The position numbers and the translations under genes are program-made. 64,000 nt of DNA from Juglans regia. Its lineage: Eukaryota > Streptophyta > Magnoliopsida > Fagales > Juglandaceae. This document shows, in pieces, positions 21,657 through 34,489 of this stretch. How positions within the stretch are numbered: position 1 is the stretch's first letter; each line of letters starts with the position of its first letter. Under the pieces are notes generated by a model. That model was given only the letters and a program-made list of their open reading frames with translations. It made no database searches and was not told the DNA's origin. The DNA is taken from NCBI RefSeq assembly GCF_001411555.2, contig NC_049912.1, positions 24,251,722-24,315,721 on the forward strand, in the 5' to 3' direction.

Positions 21657-22878
21657 TTCTTTCTTTCTTTTTTAATTATTATTATTACGGAAACAGATTT
21701 CATTTCATTCAATGAACCAAATTTACAGTTATGACTTATCAATATAAGAAAAATCCGGACTATAAGCCAACCTACGCATATGTTTTAAGGCATCCCACAC
21801 ACAAATTCCTTTAGGACGGGCATTGTCTTAACTTCTAAAAACTTTCTCCTAACAAAAAAATCGATATGTAAAAACAGAACTACACAACCCATCTTCCAAA
21901 GAAGATAAGCACTCGCCCCCTCCGTCCTCCCAGGGAAGAGTATGAGACTCTGCTGCTATGGACACCAAGTCCAATAGCCTATTTCTTCTTTATTAATTAC
22001 AAAAAACAAAAACTACAAAGAGAAACACATTAAAAAAATACAAAAACACAAAATACACATAAAAACTCTTTGCCACTACCGTCCGCCACGAGCATCAGCG
22101 TGAGCCCAGACGGCACACCCACTGTAAGCATCGACATCACAAGCCCAAACGGCACGAGTACCCAACTCTTGCATGGACACCAGCCTCCACTGCACAGGCG
22201 ACTCCTATGCACGAGCACTGGTGGCACGACCACCAACCATAGCATCGCCCTCCCTTCTCAACCAGCTTTTGCCCCAGATTGCGTCCGATCCGGGCGGCTC
22301 AACACCTCACTCTGGTCAAAGAGAAAGGGAAAAGATGAACAAAAGCTATGCATTGGAAAAACACTAAGAAAACACTGCAAAAACGGAGGTACAACAAACA
22401 AAGAGTAGGCAGTGGCACGTGTAAGACACGCGCCACTCTGGAAGGAAGGTCAACGGTTGATCTTGGAAGTCCTGGAGTCAGAGGTCCTAGAAAAGCCGAG
22501 TGTGGCATCGGCAGAAGGCTCATCAGTGGCATGTGAGGGCCATGCGCCAACAAGCTCCGAGGCTTCAACTCGCGCATGCAGGCTATGCTCCACTCCATTT
22601 GGCGCTGCGTTTGGCAGTCTTGAAGCATCCAGGTGGAGCGCGTGTTGGCTAATGGACGTTGGAAGATCCCGAACGACGATTCTCCCTTATTTAGCCTGAA
22701 AAACACAAAAGCAAAATCAAAACACTACATAGGAAAAGAAATCGGACAGAGGAGAAGGGAGGGGGGATGGGGAAGGAGCCGAAGCTCCCACTCCCGAATT
22801 TGGTGTTTGAGAGAGTTTAGAGAGGAGGGAGAGGATTTTGGAGTTTAGAGAGAGAGCTTTTTTTTTTTTTTTTGGAGG
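21657..22878 (-). mobile_element. Retroposed element with 14-bp target duplication
   Basis: The segment is flanked by an exact 14-bp direct repeat, GGGGGAGATATTCT, at 21643-21656 and 22879-22892. On the minus strand it ends in an A/G-rich tail (AAAAAAGAAAGAAAGAA), as expected for target-primed reverse transcription. Its minus-strand start is GA/CT-rich like a 5' UTR. The GC content of 22050-22700 is well above the surroundings. A 135-codon minus-strand frame (22706-22299) is not recognised. It may be a nonautonomous LINE derivative or a processed copy of an unidentified transcript. Confidence 0.65.
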
Positions 22879-22944
22879 GGGGGAGATATTCTAATTTGGT
22901 GAAGACGATATCAAAGTTGAGCTTTGAATTTACTCTATTTTTCA

Positions 22945-23083
22945 CTTTAGAGTAATTTTATATACGGTTGTAGAATATATAAGTACTGTACAATCACTTG
23001 CATGTAGATTCGTATTTATTTATTTTTTTAAATGATTATACAATATATGCACACTTAAAAATATAACTATCATTTCTCTTCAC
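22945..23083 (+). mobile_element. MITE, family A copy, internally deleted
   Basis: It begins TAGAGTAATTTTATATACGG and ends AACTATCATTTCTCTT. The conserved TTAAAAAATTAATT core is missing, so the element is only about 139 bp. Confidence 0.55.
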
Positions 23084-23885
23084 GTTAAGACTGCATAGCC
23101 AATATCTCCATAGTCCATTCCTAGCTAATACTTTTTTAACACGATGTGGGTCAGATCCTACCCATGCATCAGGTTGTACGTACGTGCTTGGAATACCTAA
23201 ATTAATTCTACCATGTGGGTCTGTTCTATATCCCTAACAATCATAACACCCTGATCTTTTTAGTCTTCTCATTGGTTTTTGCAAAGCATATTAACGTATG
23301 AGATCCACAACAATCGTAATGAGAGAAGACGTTAGATATATATATCACTTTGAATTTTTTTTTTTATTATTGGAATTTGCCGGTGTATGAGAATAAAATT
23401 CCAACTAATCTCGAAAGGACTTTCGACAAGAACTTCATTTTGAATTACATGAATTAGCTTGAGATCCCACCGATAAAAAATAATTAACTTGAGATTTCCG
23501 TAAGAGTCAAAAGAGATGAGAGAACATCTTGAATATGAATGACAAAAAAATAAAAAATAAAAAGAGTTTATAATTCCTATGCTCGATAGATCAGCTAGGA
23601 ATCCCTTGTCAAAATGGTAAAATCATGGATTCCCAAATTAATAATTTCTACTACTTTTTTGGTGATTGACGGTTTGTAAATTCTATAAAGCATCCAATAC
23701 AAGGTTGAATGAGTGATTTAATTTGTTGGCCATCACAATCACAAACTTTTCCAATACACAAGTTTTACTTGCAACGTAAAACTTGTGATTCCATCACCCT
23801 AGTTGGGATGGATCGACCATTCTAGACTCTTGTAATTTTTATTTTTATTTTTTATTTTGGGAAGGAACGTATACATATAATTTAT
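23084..23885. other. Intergenic, no gene seen
   Basis: AT-rich sequence without a supported coding frame or recognised repeat. Confidence 0.4.
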
Positions 23886-24107
23886 GAGCAATGCTACACA
23901 ACCTCATATCCTTCGCACACCATATTTTTTTAAAATTTTAAAATTTTAAATTTTTTTTAAAATTTTTTTTTTAGTTTATTCTTTTTAAACTAATTCAATT
24001 TTTCTATTCATTATTCATATATTAAAAATATGATAAAAGAAAAAAAAATTAAAATTAAAAAAAATGTGGTGTATGGAAGTTGTATGAATAGTAAGAAGTT
24101 GTATAGA
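23886..24107. mobile_element. MITE, family C copy
   Basis: It begins GAGCAATGCTACACAACCTC, has A/T-rich arms and closes with AATGTGGTGTATGGAAGTTG. Its middle TAATTCAATTTTTCTATTCA matches the other family C copies. Confidence 0.55.
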
Positions 24108-26030
24108 TTTATTGATAATTTATATCAATGTAATGGCAAATGCCACATTATTATATTAAATAAAATATCCAGGAACATTATGTTTGTAGGGTTAGATTAA
24201 TATAAGATCAGATAACATTATATCAATCATTCTTATTTTTGTAGGACATATATATGTACATTATTGCATTAGGGTTCTTGCCTTACGTGAAAAAGTCGAA
24301 CAACCTACCATGATTTTGACTTCAATTCGAATACGTACCATATTCTTATCTTATTATAGATTTCATTTCATCCAAATTAATGATCATGTAATTGCTATTT
24401 ATAATATGACATCTTATAATAAGATGAAAATATCACATCTAAATTCGTAAATTACTTAATAAAAAAGTAGACGTAACTCTATGCATGCATAAAGAGTAAT
24501 GATGCATATAAAATTAGTTTTATAATTTTTTATACAATCGTGTAATTTTAAAGTGGGAATATTTACATAAAATGATATAACTATATAACTATATAGTAAA
24601 AATTATTGTATCTCTATCATTTTGAACGCGCAAAACCGTGCACAAAAGAACTAGTAGCATAGAACCTAAACACTTTGTTAGCCATCTAGGACTAGAGAAG
24701 AGAAGCCTTGTAAAAGGTAACAAATATGATCTCTAATGGGAGTGGTACTGAAACAGTAGCCATTTTTTTTTAAGAAAAATTATCATCATTCATTTATAAA
24801 AAAAATTTATATTCATGATCAGATACATTCTGAAATGTCCTCATATCAAACATGACGTCGTAAACCAAAATAATTCATTTGAATTTCTACCAATACACTA
24901 CTTTCTTTTGTGACTGGTCTAGTTTTCACTATTATTATTAGTCTTTACAAACAAACGTCTAAGAAACAAACTTTTTTTTTTATTTTAATTAATAATAAGG
25001 AAACCAAAAGGGAAAGTAGTAAGATAGATGCGAAAAAAGACAAATTACAGTTTGGATCAACTCTGGTAGACTTCAGAATCTGTGACGGCCTGTAAAGGCA
25101 ACACACTTGTCTTTTTTTAGTCATAAATATCATATCTGAAAGGTCTGGTAGTGACGGGTCAGGTGATCTGGCACGTGTGTCAAGAAGAGCTGCCATAAAG
25201 AGTGACGCACGAAGACCACACACAGATGTGGGTGGTGCGTGAGAAACACCCGCTGTGATTTTTGCAAAATCACTACTTTCCTCCGATGGATTTTCGATTT
25301 ATGAATCTACTTGTGTCATGCATGTCTCTCGAGAGTTGTCGAAAATTTATAAATTTATCTTTTTTGGTTTCAAAGAAAAAAAAATTTGATAGATAAAATA
25401 GATGAATGAAGGAATGAATGAAGGAGAGGGAGGAGGCTTCACTCCAACAAAAATAGATCTCAAGCTCTTGATTTTGAGAGAGAGAGAGAGTAGCAAGTTG
25501 GGCTTATGTTCCAAAGTAAAGTTTAGTGAGTCTCGAAAAGCATAGTTGAGAAATGATGTAAAAATATTAAATATAATATACGAGTCTTACAATATTTAAT
25601 AGGTTTTTAGGCTAATTTTAACAATAGAATTAAAATTCATTCAATTCGTCAACAATAAGATACGTCATAAAATTTACACCAAAGAAATGAGACAGATTAT
25701 AAACTCAGCTTCATCCGTTACCGCTAATTGCCACGTGTCATAATATAAGTGAAAAGAATTTTAAAACTTCTATTTATTATTTATAATGTATTTATATTTT
25801 TTTATCATTTTTTAAAAATATTTTTTAACATATTTAATTATGAAAAAAAATTAAAAAATATATAATTTTATTAATAATCACTTCTTTAACCATTAAATAA
25901 AATTAAATAAATTAAATAAAAATAAATAAATAAATCATAAAAAGATAATAATACTATCATTTTTCTTTTTACCATGTCCATATGATAAAAATATCTCTCG
26001 TTCAAAAAAATTGCAAAAAGAAAAAATAAA
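24108..26030. other. Intergenic, no gene seen
   Basis: AT-rich. The somewhat GC-richer piece at 25080-25260 has no recognised protein. An AT-rich repeat-like block at about 25770-25965 shares TTTAACCATTAAATAAA-type sequence with the elements near 32630 and 33640. Confidence 0.4.
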
Positions 26031-26031
26031 T

Positions 26032-26229
26032 ATTATTTGTCACATATTATATTTTAAATTATATGAAATAACTAAAATATTATTTTTTATATAAAAAAAT
26101 ATATATTATTTTCAATTACAAAGACAGCAGATTATTTGTCACATATTATATTTTAAATTATATGAAATAACTAAAATATTATTTTTTATATAAAAAAATA
26201 TATATTATTTTCAATTACAAAGACAGCAA
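26032..26229. repeat. Perfect 99-bp tandem duplication upstream of the START gene
   Basis: Two essentially identical units with period 99 contain TTTGTCACATATTATATTTT and end TTTCAATTACAAAGACAGCA. The lack of divergence indicates a recent event. It lies about 320 bases before the START-protein start codon, within the likely promoter. Confidence 0.9.
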
Positions 26230-26555
26230 AAAAAATATTTCCGACAGTAAAAGCGTAATGAGAAAGAAAATCTTATCCTGAACTTGAAAAATTATTAACA
26301 AAACAAACCCCCGCGCTCAGCCAAACGCGTTCATCTCAACCTCCCCCTTACAAAACCACCGCCGACCGAAAGCAGCCCCCATCGACGGCTTATACTTTGC
26401 CACGTCGTCTTAACGTCCTAACCAGCCCCGCGTCTCTCTCTCTCGTGCTTGGCGTTGCAGAGAGGATCCGGGTCCATGTAGATCACGTCTCAGTTTCTCA
26501 CCAATCTTCGGGGAAAAAGTACACGAGGATCGGGGTTTTGAGGGAAGTGGGAGCA

Positions 26556-29500
26556 ATGGAGGAGCCGTTCTTCGATCTGGTGGAGTTTCTGAGGCGACCT
26601 TCAATCGCCGAGACATTCGTTGACATCTTGCTCTGTGCAGTTCCGATATGGCTGGCCGTTATGATCGGCCTCGTCATCGGCTGGTCTTGGCGCCCCAGGT
26701 GGACTGGCCTCGTCTTCCTCGGCCTCCGCCCTAAGTTCCGCTTCCTCTGGACGGCTCCGCCAGGCTTCGGAGCGCGCCGCCTCTGGCTCGCCTTCACGGC
26801 CCTCTCTGCCTTCTCCGTTTGCCGGACCATTTGGTCCAATTTCAAGCGCAAAAGCAAGGGATCGCCAACTTCAAAGCTTTCCCCCGCAGGAATTCTAGAT
26901 GCTGTTGGGTGAGTTCTTTTCAATTCTATTTCTACTTTTTTGGCATTATTTTTATTTTGTTGTGTTTTCAAATATTGTTTGTCAAGGTTGTCTGTTATAT
27001 ATGGAGACTGGCTTTTTTGGTTTTGGCTTTCGTTTTTGTAATGTTTTAGTTAGATACTAGGATTGTCTGAATGCAATTGAGCTTCACGAGATAATTATCT
27101 GCTAACTGGTGCTGGGACGCATTTCAGTTTTGTAGTAGAAACTTGGGACTTATGTTAACGCCTTAATGGTAAACAGAGTAAGTATTCGAATAGGTATGGT
27201 TTTGTTAATCATACGAGACGATGATACCGTTGCCAGTTTGAGATATAAATATCCGTTTTGCATGCATATAAGTTGGCAGATTGTGGGTAAGAGTGGCACA
27301 ATTGCTTTCGATGATCTTTTAAATGAGACCTAGGAATTTGGATTTCGTACTTTTGAATGTAAGCTACCAGGGTTTAATGTGTGGAGATGGCCATCTTTTG
27401 GAATTTGGAGCCAACGGGGACAGCAGGAGCTTCTGTTGTCCTATAGGAGTTAGGGGCATAGATTCTCAAAATAAAGAGTGACTTGATTTTCAGTTCAAAG
27501 ATTAAAAGGTTGGTACTTGAGTTTCTTATACACTCGTAACCCAGTATGAGAGACTAGCTGCATGCCTTGGAAGCACTATATTGTATTTTTATGGTTGATC
27601 GATAATATATTGAACTGGAGGCTGGTTTTGGGGAGTACTGGTTACTTCACTGTTCTGTCAATTATATCGACGGGTTTATTGAGGGAGAGCATGTTAATCT
27701 AATCCAGTGCTTTAACTTAAAGAATAAAATCTAGAGGGTATTTTTTTTATTCTGCTTGTCACTAGGACCTGGAAATATAAATATTTTAAGCCTTCTCAAA
27801 GCAATTTTACTGGACGAGATATGAAAAATTTTGCTGAAAATGCTTGTATGGCTATTACAATAAAGGTCTTAGATTATGACTTGGACGAAACCTTATTCTT
27901 ATCCTTGGTGTTTCCGATAGATTTTATAGTATTTTCATTTGATTGCAATATGTATTTTTCAGTAGTAAGTATTGACGATTGCTGTTTGTGTTGTATATTT
28001 GGTCTATGATTGGTCAATCAACGACGTATAAGCATTTAGAAAAAGTTCTGAAAAATGGTTGTTAACTAAATTGTGAAGTATAGAATGTGATGCTTGTTGT
28101 ATCATGCATGGTGTGGAAGTGGAAATGCCTTTTAGATTTTATAGATACACAAGTATTGAGGTCATTTTTCCAATCTAAATTTTTTTCTTTTATCAATGTT
28201 AATCGTGCATTTGGTTTGAAATGATTTGATTTTGTGATTTTTTATGGAATGATAATTTATTCGTCAAGACAACTGTCGAGTTTGGTAGAGCTTGTTTGTG
28301 CATGGGGATAATAAGCCACTTTTGCGAAGGAATGAAAGGATCTTCAAACAATTTAAAACTTTCTATTGCCATACTATAATGCCTTACGTTTAATCTGTTA
28401 GTGCTTTTGCAAAAACTGTCACTCTCAAAATCCAGCAGTGTGTTGGAATAGTGCTGTATCTTATTCATGAATTACTTGGTTTGTGATACCTTAACTTTCC
28501 TGCAGCCCCACCACAGCAGCCGAGGGGCGAGTGCAGGACATTGTCACAGAGAATGATTTAGAACACCTATTGCATCTTCTTGAAGGGAAGGGTGGAGAGT
28601 TGGAATGGCAAAGTATGATGGATAGGTCTACTCCTAACTTTGCATACCAAGCTTGGCGCCATGAGCCCGAGGTAGATTCTTACTTTGATTATCATCACAT
28701 CTATCTTCTCTGTTCTTCATCTGCTGAAATGGTGTGTATAAGTGTCATCTAACTGTTTTGCACCTGAGAAGAATATTGGCACTCATGCCATTACTAATTA
28801 ATATTATTAGACTGTTCATATCATCACATCTATCTTCAGTGTACTTGGTTTCTCCTTTGATATATAATGTTTTTTACTTATCAAAAAAAATATATATGCT
28901 TATCTTTATCCATTTTGTTGCAATTTTCAGTCAATTTTTATATGTTCGGCATGCATAACTTGCATTTGCTGAAATATCTTTATATCATGGGACACCTTAT
29001 TCTGAGATCTATGTAATGCAGGGTCTCTGTTTCTCATTGCGGTCATTGGGACTTTGTATTCTTGGTTAGATGGTAGACAACATAAGTTTTTTCTTCTTTC
29101 ATGTTTTAACATATAAATTTGTGCTTTTAAAGAGACTTGAAAAGCTTGGTGCCCCAAGTAGTTTGCCCATTCTTAATCTGTTTCTTCTCTTTTGTATAAT
29201 CATATATTCAATCATGAATCTTTCAGTTGTACTTCTCTTCACTATTTTGTGCCTTTCCTATTATTGTTGTAGTTGGACTGTATCGTGTATCAGTATCTGA
29301 TGGTGATTTTGTTATCAGACAGGCCCAACTGTGTACTGCAGTAGAACTGTCTTTGAGGATGTGACTCCAGAGGTAGTTAGAGATTACTTCTGGGATGATG
29401 AGTTTCGACCTAAATGGGATCCTATGCTTGTATACTTCAAAATATTGGAAGAGTGCCCACATACTGGGACAATGATTGTTCAGTGGATAAAAAAGGTTGG

Positions 29501-31427
29501 TATATCAAAGGATTTGCAGACTTGTACTATGTCTTGGTTTCATAATACAACTCTTTAGAGCATTCATTGTATGTATTGATACCTCAATTTGCTATGCAAT
29601 TTGCAGTTCCCTTTCTTCTGCAGTGATCGAGAATATATCATTGGTCGAAGAATATGGGAGGCAGGGAAGACTTATTATTGTGTAACAAAGGTATTGGTTG
29701 CAATATATTTTCAAACGAACGGCAATCTTTTGTCCTCTATTGCTTCTTAATCCTTTTTTGAGAAACAGACCCGTGTAACATGTTATGACCGCAGGGATTG
29801 AGTTGAGTCCTCTGGACTTGTGTAATGTATTAATAAGGTTACAATAGGGAAGAAACATGTTGTAACTCCCAAGGAAGTCCAAGTCACATCTAGGTCCATA
29901 CTCTAAAAGGACTAGTCAATGGTATAATTGGACTTCTCCCTCCCAAGTAATGTGGGATCTCATTTACCACCTATACTACTCACTACGGGGTACCACACAT
30001 GTAATGTGTATAATATCTTAAATTATCAGCTGATTAAAATCCCTCTTTGGGGGACCTGTGGTGGTTTTTTGACAAAGAAAGTAGATCTGTTACTTTTAAC
30101 AGACAGTTTTGAACAAATTGAATCTTCTTTGCTCTTTCATGTATTTGGAGTTTCAGCTCTTGTTTAATCTAGACTTGAAATGAACTCTAAAAATAGTCTG
30201 ATCAAGACACTTAATTGTCCCCGTAAAACACCACCGTGCTGTAGTAAGAAATGCTAATGTAGTGTTTATGAATGACCCTGTTGCACTTCTTGTACAAGGA
30301 ACTTCTGTTTCACGGCTTTACATTTTGTCTCCCTTGGGCAACCTAGCAAAGGACTTCAACATACCTAATAATGTAGTTTTTTATTTAGTAGCCTCAGAGA
30401 CCTCTTCCCATATAGTCTGTTTCTTTAATCATTTGACTGCATCTAGTATTAAACCATGGGAGGAAAGTACTGTTTTTTCAGCCAAGGATGAAGGTAGTGA
30501 ATCTAGTCCTGAAATAGAGGACCCCGTTACTGCCAGCAAAAAAAAGGACTTGATTAAAGAATGAAATGGCTATGCATTTTATCAGTTTCCTTTGTCAATT
30601 CAGTCTTCTATCTTATAATGCATTTTTGGTGGTATTAGATTTTCACAAATTATCTTGAATCTCTTTTTTATTGCGCTATGTTGATTGGTTCAGTGTCTCT
30701 GTCTTTAACTATACTTGTATGTTTACTGCATATTAAAAATAGAATATGCATGGGGTGATGATATGTGATGCCTAGGTCTTGTATCATAATATGTGAGCTT
30801 ACACTATTGTAGGGGGTGCCATATCCAGCTTTGCCCAAGCGTGTCAACCCTCGACGTGTCGAGCTATATTTCTCTAGTTGGGTTATCAAGGCCGGTAAGA
30901 GTGCTAGTTATTTAACTGATTTTTGCAACAATGTCATGAGCACTAGCAGATCTTAGCAATGACATCGTTGTTACCTCCTTCGCTGATTTTGGAAAATGTA
31001 TGCAGTGGAATCTCGTAAGGGAGATGGACAATTGTCTGCATGTGAGGTTACCCTTATACATTACGAAGACATGGGGATTCCCAAGGATGTGGCGAAGTTG
31101 GGAGTCCGTCATGGAATGTGGGGAGCTGTCAAGAAATTGCACTCTGGCTTGAGAGCATATCAGAATGCGAGGAAGACAGAGGCTTCTCTTCCTAGAAGCG
31201 TAATCACCACAAAGATATCTTTGGGTGGAAGCATGGAGTCTTTCGAGCCAGCTTCTGGTGAAGAGAAAAAATATGAAGTTGCAGATGACAAGAGAGGAAG
31301 AGAATATGGCATTGACTGGAAATGGTTAGCTATAGGTGGAACCGTGGCACTTGTTTTTGGACTTCGCTCGGGTGCAATAGGTAAAGCCTTGTTACTGGGA
31401 GCAGGGCAGAGATTCGCACGGAGGTGA
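26556..31427 (+). CDS. START-domain membrane protein, CP5-like
   Basis: This is a 427-residue plant START/Bet v 1-fold lipid-binding protein of the CP5 group. Exons read 26556-26908, 28506-28671, 29319-29495, 29607-29690, 30813-30894 and 31006-31427, all GT-AG and in phase. The ATG at 26556 was chosen because MEEPFFDLVEFLRRPS matches the family start. Residues 20-42 form a membrane segment (ILLCAVPIWLAVMIGLVIGW) before the lipid-binding domain, which includes TVYCSRTVFEDVTPE, FRPKWDPML, IIGRRIWEAGKTYY and LSACEVTLIHYEDMG. A second hydrophobic stretch (WLAIGGTVALVFGL) is near the C terminus. The lipid ligand is not known. A GC-rich first exon contrasts with AT-rich surroundings. Intron 4 holds repeat debris. 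Confidence 0.9.
29855..30564. repeat. Repeat debris in a START-gene intron
   Basis: Around 29855-29970 the sequence TGTTGTAACTCCC, GGACTAGTCAATGGTATAAT and AATGTGGGATCTCATTTACC matches motifs in the inverted-repeat element at about 9960-10110. An open frame at 30262-30564 (about 100 codons, ending SSPEIEDPVTASKKKDLIKE) looks protein-like but was not recognised. It may be retroelement remains or a retained coding fragment. Confidence 0.4.
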
Positions 31428-32103
31428 GAGTATGCCTATGAGAACACACCTTCCTCTCTATCTGTTTTGATGATTCATGAAAAAAAAAAAAACACATGGA
31501 TTGTTATTTTTATTCATACGATATAAAAATTATTCTTTGAACATAAATTCTGGCTAATTGGAGACATGTTACCTCGGTTGATTGGCTTGGATTTAGCACC
31601 ATCTCAAAGCTTCCATACCTTTGAAGTAGATGGTTGTGGTAATTAATTCCCAGATATTTTAATTTCATTTTGTAATCATTTTATTTTCCTTTAAAAATCA
31701 GGGGTCTGGCTTGCCTCCGGTTGTCAAGTAACAGGACATCTCCTGTTCTATTGTCACTTCACTCTCTTTTCAAATACACGGTTGAGATTATAATCCATGA
31801 GCTCCTGTAGATTTTAGCAAAAATGGATGTGCTCTTCTAAATGAAACTAACAGGAGACTTGGACAATATATGTTTGCACCATGATTCCGTGGACAAAACA
31901 AGAATGAAAAAACAAAATGAAGAACTACTTTGCTAGGGCGCACGAGTGAACTACAATCTTTCTCAACCAAATCTAAGGCAACTCTGAAAGTACAACTGTC
32001 AAGGCAATATGGAGTCTGAAAGTGCTTGGTTGATCATGGGGTAGAGGAGGTTCATGGAGTTGCTGCTTTACTGAAAATTAACTCAATGCCTTAAAATTGG
32101 AGT
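31428..32103. other. START gene 3' flank, no gene seen
   Basis: Contains the 3' UTR and flanking DNA. No coding frame with family features. Confidence 0.4.
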
Positions 32104-32262
32104 TGAGAAATAATATTTACAGTCATAAAATTCGTAAGCGTCATATAATCTTTTTAAAAAAAATAAATAAATATAAGATTTATATAAAATTAATTAATTT
32201 TTTAATAATAAATTTTACTCTTTTTTTAAATGACTGTACGGCATTACTCACGCTGCTAACCC
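32104..32262 (-). mobile_element. MITE, family A, minus-oriented copy
   Basis: It starts GAGAAATAATATTTACAGTC, has the inverted core AATTAATTTTTTAATAATAA and ends ATGACTGTACGGCATTACTC. Confidence 0.6.
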
Positions 32263-32628
32263 ATAGTTGTCGCTGCTGCTGCTTCTTCTCTTCTGCCACC
32301 GACATAATTCTTTAGGAAAAATAATCTTTCAAGTGTTGTAATGAAACAGATGAACTGTTGGGGGGGATCATGAACGGAGTGGGTTTGAGAGAAACATTTT
32401 GTACGGATAAACAGAAACATGGTCGGCTGCTTCTTTTTCTTCTTTCATTTTCTTTTATTTATAAAAAATTTATAAGCTTTTTGTTGCTTTTCAAGTCTGT
32501 CATCAACTTGTGCTCTCTCAGCAGATGCAAAGTCAAATGAGTTGTCAGATGGATTCTATCGTTTTTGTCGGAGCAATAAAGTTGAATGTTCCATCTCAAT
32601 CACTGGTTGGAAAATAATAGACTGGACG

Positions 32629-32880
32629 CCTCTACAGCCCCCGCTGGCTGTCCCGCTCCCGGTCCCGCTCAATGTAAAATATAGTGTTTTTTTATTTTAT
32701 TTTTTTATATATATATATTTTTTAACATTATAAAATATTTTTAAAAAAAATAAAAAAATTATAATATCATTAAAAAACACTTACTTAATCATTAAGTAAA
32801 AAAAATATATATTAAAAAAATTAAAAAAAATGTAACGAAACTGAGAGCGAGATCAAGAGTGGTGAGAGTAGCATTATTCT
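32629..32880. mobile_element. TIR element, family D copy
   Basis: GC-rich ends (CTCTACAGCCCCCGCTGG on the left; an inverted, more diverged GAGCGAGATCAAGAGTGG on the right) flank an A/T-only core with ACTTACTTAATCATTAAGTA. The layout matches the larger element at 33642-34200. Confidence 0.5.
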
Positions 32881-32884
32881 TTAT

Positions 32885-33060
32885 CAAACCCATATGTCGG
32901 ACGATTATCCCAAGAGCTACATTCCATGATGGCCGCCGAATGTGGGCCTACCAACTTTAGCCCAATCAGCCACTAAGACAAGTAGGCTTATCAAGGGCCC
33001 CCCCAGACGTAGCCTGATCTCGGACAACACCCAGTACCGACTATCCTCACTTACTCGTGT
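32885..33060. other. GC-richer island of unknown origin
   Basis: About 175 bases (with ATGATGGCCGCCGAATGTGG and GGGCCCCCCCAGACGTAGCC) stand out in a very AT-rich region. No reading frame, tRNA fold or known organelle sequence was recognised. Confidence 0.3.
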
Positions 33061-33641
33061 CTATCTTCCAAATAATAAATTAAATTTATAAATTAACATA
33101 ATTTTACATTAAATTTATTTTATAATAAAAAATAAAATTTACAATCTTACAAATAGCATTAAATTACATTAATTTATAAGTTTATATTTTATAATAAAAT
33201 TTTGTATAATTCATTCAAAGTGAAAGTATTATTATATCTCATGTTTGATCAAAATAAAGAAAATTTTTCATTTCATATTTCTTTAGTTGATAAGTGATAT
33301 TTGGTCTAGTATCTTTATTCTTCAGGAGGTAGGTGAATGAAAAATAGAGATATTATTTATATATTGCACTCAATCAATTGATAGCTTATATGTCAAGAGT
33401 TTGATCGCCTGATGTTGTTATAGTCCAGTTCTTTAAATGAAAATTTTGGATTCGAAATTTCCCGCTCTCACTTATATAAAAAAAAAAAAAATTATTGATA
33501 GCTAATACGTGTGGTCAAGTTTTAAATGTTTAATATTAGTGTTTCATTTTCTATAATTGTATATATAGTACAGTATATTAGTAATTGTGATGGTTGTGAC
33601 GGAGTTTACAAAACAACAAAACAAAAAGTTAAGGGTGATGC

Positions 33642-34200
33642 TACAGCCCACGCTGGGGGCTCCCATTGGGGTGTAGTGTTATTTTATATATGTTTTGTTT
33701 AAATAATTTTTTTATATAGATCTTTTATTATTTTAAAATATTTTAAAAAAATAAAATAAATTTAAAACATCATTCAGAAAATATTTTCTTAATTAGAAAG
33801 TAAAAAAATATAAATTAAAAAATACTTTCTTAATCATGAAGTAAAATAAAAAATTATAAAAAATATTTTTATAAAAGTAAAATAAATTTAGAACATCATT
33901 AAAAATACTTTCTTAATTAGAAAGTTTCTTAAAAAAAAAAATCATTAAAATATAATTTTTTAATCACGAAGTAAAATAAAAAAATATTTTTTTATGATTT
34001 TTTATTTTACTTCATGATTAAGAAATATGATTTTTTTATTTTACTTCGTGATTAAAAAATTATTTTTTAATAATATTTTAAATTTTTTTATTTTTTAAAA
34101 ATAGTTAAAATTATTAAAAAAATTTATATAAAAAATAATTAAAAAAAATACATAAAAAATACACTAATCTCCAGTGAGAGCTAAGCGGGAGATATAGCAT
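33642..34200. mobile_element. TIR element, family D, with internal hairpins
   Basis: The left end GATGCTACAGCCCACGCTGG continues to TTGGGGTGTAGTGT. The right end is its imperfect inverse (ACACTAATCTCCAGTGAGAG, then AGCGGGAGATATAGCAT). The core is almost only A and T and has repeated TTTCTTAATCATGAAGTAAA modules in both orientations, able to fold into long hairpins. No coding capacity. Confidence 0.6.
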
Positions 34201-34489
34201 TTCCTAAAAGTTAATTCCAAAAAATCGTACGTAGTTTATTTTGGTAACAATTTATTGCCCACTCATTAACTCCCTACCATCTACTTTTTGGACGTAAGTG
34301 GCTGCATCAATTATTTATCTTATAAAAAAATAACAACACGATAATAATTAAAGATATGATAAGTATTAAGGATATAAATAATAAAATCTATCATATCTTA
34401 TCAATTTAAGTTTTTTAGATAAATTGTAATTTTACAATAATTAAAGATATATATATTATCAGGTCAATTGTCATATCTAATCAAGAAAT

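Noticed and set aside
22070..22848. Plus-strand frames in the retroposed element
   Set aside because: Overlapping frames in GC-richer DNA without domain features; the element reads on the minus strand.
26410..26971. Minus-strand frames of 68 and 157 codons
   Set aside because: They mirror the GC-rich first exon of the START gene and have no splice or family support.
32885..33060. Organelle DNA insertion or tRNA
   Set aside because: The GC-richer piece does not fold as a tRNA and no plastid or mitochondrial gene was recognised.
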